Positions 1-9,007 of a stretch of 64,000 nt of DNA are shown piece after piece. The stretch spans positions 1-64,000 of the forward strand of contig JAEYTL010000023.1 in NCBI GenBank assembly GCA_023434025.1, given 5' to 3'. Source of the DNA: Bacteroidota bacterium (lineage in GTDB: Bacteria > Bacteroidota > Bacteroidia > Flavobacteriales > Flavobacteriaceae). Position numbers and translations under genes: made by a program. The first letter of the stretch is position 1. Each line of letters opens with the position of its first letter. The notes beneath the pieces were generated by a model, which worked only from the letters and a program-made list of their open reading frames with translations, searched no databases and was not told the origin of the DNA.

Positions 1-198
1 AGAGGTAATATCTATCGGACAATATACTTCAAGAGTTATTTAGCCATCGGTATACTCTCTTCCTTTTCACTTTATTTCTTCAAATTTAAATATCAACTTT
101 ATTTTACAAACATAGGAGCTATCGGGACGGCCTTCAAGCTGTTTTTCTTCGCTTTCCGGTGGCTTCCGCCGGTCGCCCCGAAAAGCGAAGAAAAATGA
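1..198 (+). CDS. Possible C-terminal fragment of a membrane protein (left edge)
   Basis: Reading from base 1, one plus-strand frame stays open for 65 codons to a TGA at 196-198, while the other frames are soon closed. The first ~40 residues are hydrophobic and aromatic (KSYLAIGILSSFSLYFF), like a membrane segment. The last ~25 codons run into the GC-rich repeat at 121-240, so the stop lies inside that repeat. It could be the tail of an upstream membrane protein or chance. I cannot name a family. Confidence 0.25.
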   Translation, partial: RGNIYRTIYFKSYLAIGILSSFSLYFFKFKYQLYFTNIGAIGTAFKLFFFAFRWLPPVAPKSEEK

Positions 199-240
199 GC
201 TTTCAGTCCTGCGGGGTTTCCGCTGCTATCCGGGCTGGGG
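121..240. repeat. GC-rich intergenic repeat with a long hairpin
   Basis: A stretch much richer in G+C than its surroundings. It contains a perfect 14-bp inverted repeat, TTTTTCTTCGCTTT at 142-155 against its complement at 182-195, enclosing a GC-rich loop (156-181) with a small GGC/GCC hairpin. It is followed by a block ending in CCGCTGCTATCCGGGCTGGGG at 220-240. From memory, similar blocks recur between genes in Flavobacterium genomes; copy number cannot be checked here. The remaining bases to 331 hold only the leader of the next gene. Confidence 0.6.
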
Positions 241-331
241 AGAAGTGCTCAAAAGAGCAATTCAATTTCATAAAAAACGTTGTTTCAAAGAAGAAATAGT
301 TGTTAATTTGTTATAAAGAAAACCAGTGAAC

Positions 332-1297
332 ATGAAAAAAACCTTGACCCTTTTATTTTTCTCACTCTTTTTCAATACCTATGCTCAAATGAATAAAAAA
401 ATGATCACACCTCCTTATCTGCAAAAAGGCGACACGGTTGCTATTGTGGCAACTGCCCGGAAACATATTAGTGACGACTTAAAATCGGCTAAAGAATTTC
501 TCGAAAATTGGGGTTTAAAAACTATAATCGGTTCTTCTATTGGATTAGATAATCATCAATTAGCCGGAACAGATAAAGAACGAGCCAATGATTTTCAGAT
601 CCAGATGAACAACCCGAATGTAAAAGCCATTTGGTGCGTTCGTGGCGGATACGGAACCGTTCGTATGGTTGATCTGATTGATTTTTCTAAGTTTAAACAA
701 AATCCAAAATGGATTATTGGTTTCAGTGATGTTACGGTGTTGCACAGTCATCTGAATACCTTAGGTTTTCAATCCATTCACGGTATGATGCCGGTTAATA
801 TCCCAAGAGCTACACCCGAAGCCAAAGAAAGTTTACGGAAGGCCTTGTTTGGCGAAAGACTTTTGTATTCGGTTCCGTATGACAGGATGAATAAATTGGG
901 CAAAACCAGGGGTGAACTGGTTGGCGGTAATCTTTCCATTTTATACAGTTTGTTCGGATCAGCCTCTGCGATAGATTGCACCGATAAAATTTTATTTCTG
1001 GAAGACCTGGATGAATATTTATACCATATTGATCGTATGATGATGAACCTCAAACGCAACGGTTGTCTGGAAAGTTTAAAAGGAATTGTGGTAGGGAGTA
1101 TGACCAAAATGAACGACAACGAAATTCCGTGGGGGAAAAATGCGTTGGAAATTATTCAGGATATTACCGAAAAATACAACATCCCGATTGTCTATAATTT
1201 CCCGGCCGGGCACATTCCCGATAACCGGGCGTTGGTTTTTGGAAGACAAGTAACGTTGGAAGTAACGGAAAAAGAAACTTTATTAAAGTTTGAATAA
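332..1297 (+). CDS. LD-carboxypeptidase (peptidase family S66), exported
   Basis: Predicted to cleave the L,D bond of tetrapeptide stems in peptidoglycan recycling. About 321 aa, usual for S66. The N-terminus is a signal peptide ending near NTYAQ, so it probably acts in the periplasm, unlike cytoplasmic E. coli LdcA. Family features: VRGGYG, the nucleophile elbow GFSD with Ser about residue 132, GGNLS, EDLDEYLYHIDRM, and a C-terminal YNFPAGH that should carry the catalytic His. I chose the ATG at 332 over an in-frame GTG two codons earlier because it starts directly with the Lys-rich signal peptide. Monocistronic, between two repeats. Confidence 0.9.
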   Translation: MKKTLTLLFFSLFFNTYAQMNKKMITPPYLQKGDTVAIVATARKHISDDLKSAKEFLENWGLKTIIGSSIGLDNHQLAGTDKERANDFQIQMNNPNVKAIWCVRGGYGTVRMVDLIDFSKFKQNPKWIIGFSDVTVLHSHLNTLGFQSIHGMMPVNIPRATPEAKESLRKALFGERLLYSVPYDRMNKLGKTRGELVGGNLSILYSLFGSASAIDCTDKILFLEDLDEYLYHIDRMMMNLKRNGCLESLKGIVVGSMTKMNDNEIPWGKNALEIIQDITEKYNIPIVYNFPAGHIPDNRALVFGRQVTLEVTEKETLLKFE

Positions 1298-1341
1298 AGT
1301 TTCAATTAGATATATTTAATGCTAAATTCACTTCCAATTGT

Positions 1342-1428
1342 GTCATTTCGACCAACGGGAGAAATCACATAACGTTAGTAGTTGTTATTTTATCTACTTT
1401 ATGAGATTTCTCCTACCGTCGAAATGAC
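1342..1428. repeat. Imperfect palindromic intergenic element
   Basis: The ends are perfect 11-bp inverted repeats, GTCATTTCGAC (1342-1352) and its complement (1418-1428). Inside, the arms continue with GGGAGAAATC against GATTTCTCC and a few mismatches, around an AT-rich centre. The whole 87-bp unit could fold into one long hairpin. This arrangement resembles MITE-like elements that I recall from Flavobacteriaceae intergenic regions. No second copy is visible in this window. Confidence 0.65.
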
Positions 1429-1448
1429 GCAGAAAATGAATAATCATT

Positions 1449-1808
1449 ATGGCACAACACAACGAACTCGGTAAAAAGGGAGAAGAAATTGCTGCTGATT
1501 TTCTGCAAAAATCAGGCTATGAAATCCTGGAAAGAAACTGGGTTTTTCAAAAAGCGGAGTTGGACATCATCGCACAAAAAGACAAGGTTTTAGCCATTGT
1601 GGAAGTAAAAACCAGAACAACGGCCGATTTTGGTTTGCCCCAGGATTTTGTAAAAGGAAAAAAAATTCAGAATCTTGTTAAAGCCGTTGATCAATACATG
1701 CAAGAAAATGACCTCGATTTAGAGGTTCGTTTCGATATTATTGGCATTGTGCTTAACAGGCAAGAAACCTCGATTGAGCATATTGAAGATGCTTTTTATT
1801 ATTTCTGA
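1449..1808 (+). CDS. yraN: YraN family protein (UPF0102), predicted nuclease fold
   Basis: 119 aa, the normal length for UPF0102. It shows the family pattern in order: GKKGEEIAADFL at the N-terminus, then ERNW, ELDII and VEVKTR, which together form a PD-(D/E)XK-like endonuclease core (Glu of GEE, Asp of ELDII, Glu-x-Lys of VEVKTR). The biological role is not settled, although a part in DNA processing or recombination has been proposed for the family. It starts at ATG 1449, about 20 nt after the palindromic element. Confidence 0.9.
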   Translation: MAQHNELGKKGEEIAADFLQKSGYEILERNWVFQKAELDIIAQKDKVLAIVEVKTRTTADFGLPQDFVKGKKIQNLVKAVDQYMQENDLDLEVRFDIIGIVLNRQETSIEHIEDAFYYF

Positions 1809-1811
1809 TGT

Positions 1812-1819
1812 TATATTTG
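1812..1819 (+). promoter_or_regulatory. Candidate -7 promoter element (TATATTTG)
   Basis: Matches the Bacteroidota TAnnTTTG consensus in the short gap after yraN, about 50 nt before the ACT-domain gene. No well-spaced -33 TTG is evident. Confidence 0.4.
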
Positions 1820-1870
1820 TAACAAATTGTTTTTATTTATATTTTTGTGGTGTTTTTAAAACATTTTAAA

Positions 1871-2530
1871 ATGAAAACAATCTCTTCTGTTGTAGAGCAT
1901 TACATTAAAACCAAACCTTTTTTGTTGAGTGCTTTGTCACAAGGCATCATTAATTTAACATCTTTATCCCGAAACATGATGCCTGAATTAGAGCAGGAAT
2001 TAGGAAAAGATGTCAAACAAGGGGCCGTGGTGATGGCTTTGAAACGACTTTCGGAAGAATTGGACTTTAGAGTCAATCATAAAATTCTAAAAGTCTTAAA
2101 AAATATTGGCGAAATCACGGTACGCTCGTCATTAATTGACTACACATTTGCCGTTTCTGAAACCATTTTAGATAAACAGGCGGCCTTGATTTCTGAAATC
2201 AATAGAGAAACAGGCATTTTTTACACTTCTTCAAGAGGTGTAAACGAGACCAATATTGTGGTAAGTGAAAGTGTGGGCCATTTGGTTGACAAGCATTTTT
2301 CAAATGAAAAATTAATTCAGAAACAGGAAAACTTAGCATCAATAACCGTAAAACTTCCCAAAGAGAACGTTAGTATTCCCGGAATATATTACTTCATTTT
2401 CCAACGGTTAGCCTGGGAAGGCATCATCATCAACGAGGTGATTTCCACCTCCAACGAATTTACTATTTTGGTCAGTGAAGAAGAAGTAGATGTGGCTTTT
2501 AAAGTAATTAAGGACCTGAAAAGCTTATAA
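1871..2530 (+). CDS. ACT-domain protein, aspartate-kinase-regulatory-like
   Basis: 219 aa. There is no amino-acid kinase domain. The first ~75 residues are helical and look like a small helix-turn-helix-type module (SQGIINLTSLSRNMMPELE, then VVMALKRL). The last ~75 residues look like an ACT fold: VKLPKENVSIPGIYYFI, then a helix and strand ending SNEFTILVSEEEVDVAF. Homologues are often labelled aspartate kinase because of this similarity, but catalysis is unlikely; an amino-acid-sensing regulatory role is an inference. An in-frame GTG at 1847 would add eight residues. I prefer ATG 1871, which begins MKTISS. The 239 bases after it hold no feature I can support. Confidence 0.6.
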   Translation: MKTISSVVEHYIKTKPFLLSALSQGIINLTSLSRNMMPELEQELGKDVKQGAVVMALKRLSEELDFRVNHKILKVLKNIGEITVRSSLIDYTFAVSETILDKQAALISEINRETGIFYTSSRGVNETNIVVSESVGHLVDKHFSNEKLIQKQENLASITVKLPKENVSIPGIYYFIFQRLAWEGIIINEVISTSNEFTILVSEEEVDVAFKVIKDLKSL

Positions 2531-2769
2531 AGCTTATATGACTATATGATTATTTATTTTTACCATGTAAAGGCATAAGTCTGAATTCTTTATTGATTTG
2601 ATTGTTGTTTTTTGTTGTCCCTACCAATTTTCCTGTTTTACTTATTTCGCTGAGTTATTAAAAAGGAACTGATTTTGGGAAGTTGAATTAAATAAGGCTT
2701 TGCAGGACAATTTCTGGAAAAAGTTTGTCGTATTGTTAATTTTTATTAGATTAGCTCAAACTATTAAAT

Positions 2770-4884
2770 ATGGATTCATCTGTCATTTCGTTACCATCTC
2801 CGCCCGCTTTACCTAAGGATTTTAATCGTCTTTCATTTCAGTATCAGTTTAGGGTTGTTTTGGCAATTTTGTCGATACTTTTATTTTTTATCCTTTATTT
2901 CTCAATGATTATCGGTTTAGGATATTTGGTTTATTATGCTTTTATCTATCAGATTGGGTATGTCAATAAGCTCACGATTCTGGGCAAGTTAGGAGCGATA
3001 GCAGGTTCAGTTATGTTGTTTGCTTTTACTTTAAAATTTGTGTTTAACCTAAAAAACCCTAAACCAGCCAACAGAATTCTTCTACCTCAAAAGGACTATC
3101 CAAAACTGTATGATTTTGTCTATCAAATCTGCAAACAGACAAATGCTCCGAAGCCAAAAAATATTTATGCTGATCCGGATGTGAACGCTTATGTCGCTTA
3201 TTCAAATATTTGGCTGAGTTTGATTTTTCCGACAAAAAAAGATTTAACGATTGGGTTGGGACTGGTTGGAAGTCTGAACGTAAGTGAGTTTAAAGCAGTA
3301 ACCGCCCATGAATTTGGTCATTTTGCTCAAAAGAGCATGAAGATCGGAAGCTATATTCATAGTGCGAATACAATTATTCACGATATGATTTTTACAAGAG
3401 ATAAGTTTGATAACCTCTTAGACCAATGGAGAAGTTCTGATATCAGATTGTCTTTTGCTGCTTGGATCATTACCCCTTTAATCTGGCTTATCAGACAGGT
3501 TCTTCAATTGTTTTATATGCTTTTGAATATCATGTATTCCTCCTTATCAAGAGAGATGGAATTTAACGCAGATAAAGTGGCCGTTAAAGCAACAGGAAGT
3601 ATGGCAATTGTGTCTGCTCTGTGGAAATTGGATGACGGGTTTACCCGATGGAATACTATCCTGAATCATGGTTATCATGCCGTAAAAAAGAACTTATTTT
3701 CAAGAAATTTATACGAACATTTATCCATCTCTGTCGATAGAGATGTTTCAACCCTTAATCAGAAACTGGAAAATTTGCCGAATGATCAATTAGGAGGGAA
3801 ACACTTTTTTTCGCAGGAAGAGCATTCAAAAGTAGGGATGTATGCTTCTCATCCGCCAAACAGTTTAAGAGAGAAAAATGCTAAAATTCCGTTTGTTGAT
3901 TGTCCGTTAGATGAGCGTTCCGCTTGGATTGTATTTGATAATCCGGAAAAGTTACAGGAAGAAATGACTTCTTTGATCTATGAAAAATACATAGCCACAA
4001 AACCTGAAAACTTTGTTCAGACAGAAGTTTTGGAGAAATTCATAGAAGATGAATCAATAGACAACACGTTAGCTTTGGATTATTTTAACACATTTGAAAA
4101 CCGTTTTTTAAATATACCCAAAATTGTTGATATACAAGAAAATACAAATGAGCTAAGAGGATTAAATCACGATGAGTTTGGTTTAAAGTTAATTGATTTG
4201 AAATCGGAACTTCAGGAACTAATGAAACCTGTTACGGAAATCGAAGAAGTGATGATTAATGTACAAAAAATTGCCAGTGGAGTAGCGAAACAAAAAAAGG
4301 TGGTTTATAAAAACGTGGAGTATTCTAAAAAACAATTGCAGCAATGCTTTGATATATTACTGGCAGACAGAGAATTTTTATTTAATAATAACCTGATCCA
4401 CTGGGATAAAAAGTTTTTACAGTTTCATTATCAATGGGCAAAATTAAAGGGCAGAGAAGAAGAATTATTGAACAGATACATACAGCACAAAAGTATTACA
4501 TCTGTTTATCAGGATTTGGTGTCTGCTAAAAACAGCATTGTCTATGAAATTAATGAGCTTCAAAAGCTGGGTGAAGTTACCCATGATATTTTATCAACCG
4601 TAAGTGAAAAAATAAAAGAAAATATTACAAAAGTTAATCAGTCCATAAAGGGTTTGAATGATATTGTTTTTGTCCCTTTAAAAAATATAGAAAGTATTGA
4701 ATTGCTCAAAGAAACCATCTCAGAGAAAAAGGAAATACCAATAACGTTAGGCTCTGTTTTTGATAATGGAAGATTAGACGAACTTTTTAACGCACTTGAA
4801 GCAGGTTTGCTAAACTGTAACAGAATTGAAAAAAAGAGTTTGATTGAAATTTTTAATTTTCATAAAATGCTGATAGATAACTAA
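2770..4884 (+). CDS. M48 family zinc metalloprotease, membrane-bound
   Basis: 704 aa. Two strong transmembrane segments lie near residues 28-60 and 72-95. They are followed by the zinc motif HEFGH (His180, Glu181, His184), another hydrophobic region around 230-260, and EMEFNADK carrying the third zinc ligand. This order matches the M48 family (HtpX/Ste24-like). The C-terminal ~350 residues are helical, charged and coiled-coil-like, and are longer than in HtpX, giving a large extra domain of unknown function. A quality-control role in membrane proteolysis is inferred from the family. Monocistronic, convergent with mfd with a 34-nt gap. Confidence 0.85.
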   Translation: MDSSVISLPSPPALPKDFNRLSFQYQFRVVLAILSILLFFILYFSMIIGLGYLVYYAFIYQIGYVNKLTILGKLGAIAGSVMLFAFTLKFVFNLKNPKPANRILLPQKDYPKLYDFVYQICKQTNAPKPKNIYADPDVNAYVAYSNIWLSLIFPTKKDLTIGLGLVGSLNVSEFKAVTAHEFGHFAQKSMKIGSYIHSANTIIHDMIFTRDKFDNLLDQWRSSDIRLSFAAWIITPLIWLIRQVLQLFYMLLNIMYSSLSREMEFNADKVAVKATGSMAIVSALWKLDDGFTRWNTILNHGYHAVKKNLFSRNLYEHLSISVDRDVSTLNQKLENLPNDQLGGKHFFSQEEHSKVGMYASHPPNSLREKNAKIPFVDCPLDERSAWIVFDNPEKLQEEMTSLIYEKYIATKPENFVQTEVLEKFIEDESIDNTLALDYFNTFENRFLNIPKIVDIQENTNELRGLNHDEFGLKLIDLKSELQELMKPVTEIEEVMINVQKIASGVAKQKKVVYKNVEYSKKQLQQCFDILLADREFLFNNNLIHWDKKFLQFHYQWAKLKGREEELLNRYIQHKSITSVYQDLVSAKNSIVYEINELQKLGEVTHDILSTVSEKIKENITKVNQSIKGLNDIVFVPLKNIESIELLKETISEKKEIPITLGSVFDNGRLDELFNALEAGLLNCNRIEKKSLIEIFNFHKMLIDN

Positions 4885-4918
4885 CAATCGGGTGTTTAAA
4901 GTTCTTTTTTTGTAAAAG

Positions 4919-7900
4919 TTACCTACCCATAATTTCCATCAATTCCAACGCTTTTCTTATCGATTTAACATTTTCAAACGTCAACAGCAAACGCAAACCG
5001 TTTTTCGTTTCTTTTTCTTTCATTTTACACAAATTTCCGTTTTGTTGCACAAACTGAAGCACTTTATGAAACCGGGGAGACTGGTAATAATCACTTTGTT
5101 GATCCCCCACAAAATAACCAATCATTTTGCCTTGTTTCATGATGAGTTTTTCAATGCCTAAATGGGTGGCAATCCATTTGATGCGAATGCTGTTCATCAG
5201 AGCCTGAGCCTCTTTTGGCAGCGGACCAAAACGGTCAATCAGTTTTTGCTCATAAACCAGCAAACCTTCTTCGTCTTTCACCATACTCAGTTCGTTATAC
5301 AAATTCAACCGTTCATTCACACTGTTGATGTAATGATCAGGAAACAACAATTCAAAATCGGTATCAATCTGAAGATCTTTGACGAATTCTTTGGTTTCCG
5401 GCTCATTTTCTTCCTGATACAATTCTTTGAACTCATTTTCTTTTAATTCCTCAATGGCTTCGTTCATGATTTTTTGATAGGTGTCAAAACCAATCTCGTT
5501 GATAAACCCACTTTGCTCACCACCCAATAAATCACCGGCACCACGAATTTCCAGGTCTTTCATCGCAATGTTGAAGCCGCTTCCCAATTCGCTGAACTGC
5601 GTTAAGGCATTGATTCGCCTTCTCGCATCTTCTGTCATAACCGATTGTGGCGGGGTAATAAAATAACAAAATGCTTTTTTATTGCTTCTTCCAACACGCC
5701 CACGCATCTGGTGCAAATCAGACAAGCCGAAATGATTGGCATTATTGATAAAAATTGTGTTGGCGTTCGGTACATCCAGACCGCTTTCGATAATGGTTGT
5801 GGCTACCAAAACATCAAATTCTCCGTTCATAAAAGCCAGCATCAATTCTTCTAACTTTTTACCGTCCATTTGGCCATGACCAATCCCTACACGGGCATCC
5901 GGAACCAATCGCTGGATCATCCCGGCTACTTCTTTGATATTTTCAATGCGGTTATTAATAAAAAACACCTGGCCGTTTCGCTGAATTTCATACGAAACAG
6001 CATCCCTAATCAGCTCTTCGTTAAAACCAACCACTTGTGTTTCTATCGGATAACGATTGGGTGGCGGTGTTGTAATCACCGATAAATCCCGGGCAGCCAT
6101 CAATGAAAACTGCAACGTTCTCGGAATCGGAGTAGCCGTTAACGTCAATGTATCTACCGTAGCCGAAATCGTTTTGAGCTTGTCTTTTACGTTTACACCA
6201 AATTTTTGTTCTTCATCGATGACCAGCAATCCCAGGTCTTTGAATTTAACATCTTTGTTTACCAGTTGGTGTGTTCCGATGATGATATCTACTTTCCCTT
6301 CTGCCAGGCCTTTTAACGTTTCGCTTCTTTGTTTGGCGGTTCTGAACCGGTTTAAGTAATTTACCGTAACCGGCATGTCTTTTAATCGCTCCGAAAAAGT
6401 TCTGAAATGCTGATACGCTAAAATGGTCGTAGGAACCAGAACGGCTACCTGTTTCCCATTGTCCACGGCCTTGAATGCCGCACGGATGGCCACCTCCGTT
6501 TTTCCGAAACCAACATCGCCACACACCAAGCGATCCATCGGGCGACTGCGTTCCATATCGTTTTTTACATCTTGTGTAGCCGTGATTTGATCGGGTGTAT
6601 CTTCGTAAATAAAAGAACTTTCCAATTCTTTCTGCAAATAACTGTCCGGGGCACAGGCAAAACCTTTTTCCAATCGTCTTTTTGCATACAGTTTAATTAA
6701 ATTAAAGGCTATATGTTTAACCCGTGCTTTGGTTTTCTGTTTTAACGCTTTCCACGCATTTGAGCCTAATTTATAGATTTTGGGTGGTGTTCCGTCTTTG
6801 CCGTTGTATTTTGAAATTTTATGAAGCGAATGGATGCTTACATACACAATATCATTATCAGCATATACTAATTTAATGGCCTCCTGCATTTTACCTTCTA
6901 CCTGAATCTTTTGTAAGCCGCCAAATTTTCCGATTCCGTGGTCAATATGTGTTACGTAATCACCGACTGAAAGTTGAGTCAGTTCCTTTAGCGTTATGGT
7001 TTGCTTTTTAGAATAACCGTTTTTAATATTGAATTTATGATACCGTTCAAAAATCTGATGATCGGTGTAGCAGGTCAATTTATTTTCTTCGTCAATAAAA
7101 CCCTGAAAAAGTGGCGAAACGAGTGTTTTATATTGTTTTCGGATATTTTCATGATTTTCTTCATCAATGCTTTCAAAAATATCATGAAAACGATTGGCCT
7201 GATTTTCATTGGAACAGAACAAATAGTTTTTGATTCCGTTAAGGTGATTTTCATTCAGGTCATTCAGCAATAAATCAAACTGTTTGTTAAATGAAGGCTG
7301 TGGTTTGGTTTGAAATTCAATGGTTTTTTCCGATTTAAAAATTGATTTCAATCCAATTTCAACAATCGAAAAATCCAATGCTTTTTTTACAAAAGCTGTT
7401 TGATCGATAAAAAGTTCTTCCGGTGTGGCATGTTTAATATCTCCTGAAAGTTTTCCGAAAACTTCTGTAGCTTTTTCAAATAATTTGTCAAATTGACTTA
7501 AAACCAACTCTGTTTCCTGGATAAAAAGAACTGTTTTCGGATTGATGTAATTCAGAAAACTTTCTCTGTTTTCCCGCGAAAATTTATTTTCTACATTGGG
7601 AATGATCGTAATTTTCTTTTGCTTTTCAAGCGAAAGTTGGGTTTCTACGTCAAATGTTCGAATGCTGTCCACTTCATTTCCAAAAAACTCAATGCGGTAC
7701 GGATTATCATTTGAAAACGAAAAAACATCGATGATACCGCCACGAACCGAAAATTCGCCGGGTTCCGAAACAAAATCAACCCGTTTAAAGTTGTATTCAA
7801 ATAATACCTCGTTGATAAAATCAATTGAAATCTGATCGCCTACGTTCACCTTCAAGGTGTTTTTGTCCAACTCTTTCCGGGTAACCACTTTTTCAAAAAG

Positions 7901-8281
7901 GGCTTCCGGATAGGTTACAACGACTGAAGGTTTTTTACGGGAATTGATACGGTTTAACACTTCGGCCCGAAGCAGAATGTTGGCATTATCAGTCTCTTCA
8001 ATCTGATAGGGTCTTCGGTATGAACTAGGGTAAAACAACACATCCTGATCATTGATCAGGTTTTCTAAATCATTCAGATAATAGGCGGCTTCTTCTTTAT
8101 CGTTAAAAAGCAACAAAAAAGGTAACTCCGTCTTTTCAAAAAGAGCCTGAACCACAAACGAAAACGATGAGCCTGCAAGACCTTTTAATTGAACTTTGTT
8201 TTCGGGAACAGCAATATTTTCGGCTAATTGAATGATTTTAGCCGAAGAAGCATAAACGGAAGAAACGGTTGTAAAGCTCAA
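4919..8281 (-). CDS. mfd: Transcription-repair coupling factor Mfd
   Basis: 1120 aa, typical of Mfd. It removes RNA polymerase stalled at DNA lesions and recruits UvrA. Order: UvrB-like N-terminal region, CarD-like RNA-polymerase-interacting domain near LSVGDYVTHIDHGIGKFGG, superfamily-2 helicase with Walker A GDVGFGKT (residues 588-595), DEEQ box (VIDEEQKFG), TATPIPRT, and motif VI HQMRGRVGRS, then the C-terminal TRCF domain. The start appears to be TTG, immediately after the TAG stop of the lipoprotein gene upstream. No nearby in-frame ATG preserves the N-terminus, so translation is probably coupled to that gene. Confidence 0.97.
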   Translation of the reverse strand: MSFTTVSSVYASSAKIIQLAENIAVPENKVQLKGLAGSSFSFVVQALFEKTELPFLLLFNDKEEAAYYLNDLENLINDQDVLFYPSSYRRPYQIEETDNANILLRAEVLNRINSRKKPSVVVTYPEALFEKVVTRKELDKNTLKVNVGDQISIDFINEVLFEYNFKRVDFVSEPGEFSVRGGIIDVFSFSNDNPYRIEFFGNEVDSIRTFDVETQLSLEKQKKITIIPNVENKFSRENRESFLNYINPKTVLFIQETELVLSQFDKLFEKATEVFGKLSGDIKHATPEELFIDQTAFVKKALDFSIVEIGLKSIFKSEKTIEFQTKPQPSFNKQFDLLLNDLNENHLNGIKNYLFCSNENQANRFHDIFESIDEENHENIRKQYKTLVSPLFQGFIDEENKLTCYTDHQIFERYHKFNIKNGYSKKQTITLKELTQLSVGDYVTHIDHGIGKFGGLQKIQVEGKMQEAIKLVYADNDIVYVSIHSLHKISKYNGKDGTPPKIYKLGSNAWKALKQKTKARVKHIAFNLIKLYAKRRLEKGFACAPDSYLQKELESSFIYEDTPDQITATQDVKNDMERSRPMDRLVCGDVGFGKTEVAIRAAFKAVDNGKQVAVLVPTTILAYQHFRTFSERLKDMPVTVNYLNRFRTAKQRSETLKGLAEGKVDIIIGTHQLVNKDVKFKDLGLLVIDEEQKFGVNVKDKLKTISATVDTLTLTATPIPRTLQFSLMAARDLSVITTPPPNRYPIETQVVGFNEELIRDAVSYEIQRNGQVFFINNRIENIKEVAGMIQRLVPDARVGIGHGQMDGKKLEELMLAFMNGEFDVLVATTIIESGLDVPNANTIFINNANHFGLSDLHQMRGRVGRSNKKAFCYFITPPQSVMTEDARRRINALTQFSELGSGFNIAMKDLEIRGAGDLLGGEQSGFINEIGFDTYQKIMNEAIEELKENEFKELYQEENEPETKEFVKDLQIDTDFELLFPDHYINSVNERLNLYNELSMVKDEEGLLVYEQKLIDRFGPLPKEAQALMNSIRIKWIATHLGIEKLIMKQGKMIGYFVGDQQSDYYQSPRFHKVLQFVQQNGNLCKMKEKETKNGLRLLLTFENVKSIRKALELMEIMGR

Positions 8282-8866
8282 CTAGTCTAAATTTTTGGGG
8301 ATTTCTCGAACGGCTCTTGAGGTGTCCAGCATTCTGATCATGTCTGCCTCTCCTTTTTCCATGAGAATTTGCCGTTTTCTGATTAATTCATTTATTTGTA
8401 ACTCAATAGAAGCCAGTTGCAGGTTGATGTCTGTAATTAAATCAATTACTTTTTTTTCGGGAATGGCATCCAGATGGATGTATAATTCTAACGAACGAAA
8501 ATGATTTAGTAAAACGGTGAACCGGCTCTTAAATTCCGGGTTAGTCAAGGCTTGTGGAAGACTGTTTAAAAGAGCATCGGCTTTTTGCGTCAGATTTTTC
8601 GATTTTTTTTGAAAAGCTCCGATAGAACTCGTTGGCTTTTGTTGTAATTCGGTTAAAAACAAACGCCATTCTGCCCAATCTTTCACTAAATCCTGCGAAG
8701 AAGGTTCCAGTTTCATGCTTCTGAAGCTCCAGGCATTATTAATCTTTTGAAAAATTTCTTCTTTTTTGGCAATTTCTTTTTGTTGTTGCATCAATCGTTT
8801 CTCATTATCCTCTTCACAGGAAAAAAGAAACAGGGTAATGCAGAGAAAGAGTAAACGAATTTTCAT
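8282..8866 (-). CDS. Putative lipoprotein of unknown function upstream of mfd
   Basis: About 194 aa from ATG 8866; an in-frame TTG at 8887 is less likely. The signal ends in a lipobox (LFLFSC), so the mature protein begins Cys-Glu-Glu-Asp. The rest is predicted almost all helical and charged, with heptad-like stretches, and contains no motif I can name. Its stop codon abuts the mfd start, so the two genes are probably co-transcribed. Any functional link with Mfd is unproven. Confidence 0.75.
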   Translation of the reverse strand: MKIRLLFLCITLFLFSCEEDNEKRLMQQQKEIAKKEEIFQKINNAWSFRSMKLEPSSQDLVKDWAEWRLFLTELQQKPTSSIGAFQKKSKNLTQKADALLNSLPQALTNPEFKSRFTVLLNHFRSLELYIHLDAIPEKKVIDLITDINLQLASIELQINELIRKRQILMEKGEADMIRMLDTSRAVREIPKNLD

Positions 8867-8892
8867 CGAACTTAAATTTGATTTCAAAAATA

Positions 8893-8900
8893 CAAAGGTA
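8893..8900 (-). promoter_or_regulatory. Candidate -7 element (TACCTTTG) for lipoprotein-mfd
   Basis: TAnnTTTG match read on the minus strand, about 27 nt before ATG 8866. A second match (TATTTTTG) lies at 8885-8892. Placing the transcript start here supports ATG 8866 over the upstream TTG. Confidence 0.45.
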
Positions 8901-8979
8901 AATCGAATCTTGGTTATTCGCGTTAAAGCTTTCTAAAATAAAAGCGTATTCTTAACCGTTTTTTGCTTTCCGAAAACGT

Positions 8980-8987
8980 TATATTTG
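8980..8987 (+). promoter_or_regulatory. Candidate -7 element (TATATTTG) for threonine dehydrogenase
   Basis: Perfect TAnnTTTG match with its last base 20 nt before ATG 9008. A TTTTG lies 14 nt upstream, closer than the usual ~20-nt spacing, so the -33 element is uncertain. Confidence 0.5.
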
Positions 8988-9007
8988 CACCATAAATACA
9001 CAACTGA

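Noticed and set aside
2531..2769. Possible small gene or RNA before the M48 protease
   Set aside because: No hairpin, promoter match or credible reading frame found.
6057..6524. Overlapping open frames on both strands inside mfd
   Set aside because: They fall within the helicase domain of mfd, which is uninterrupted; their translations show no domain.
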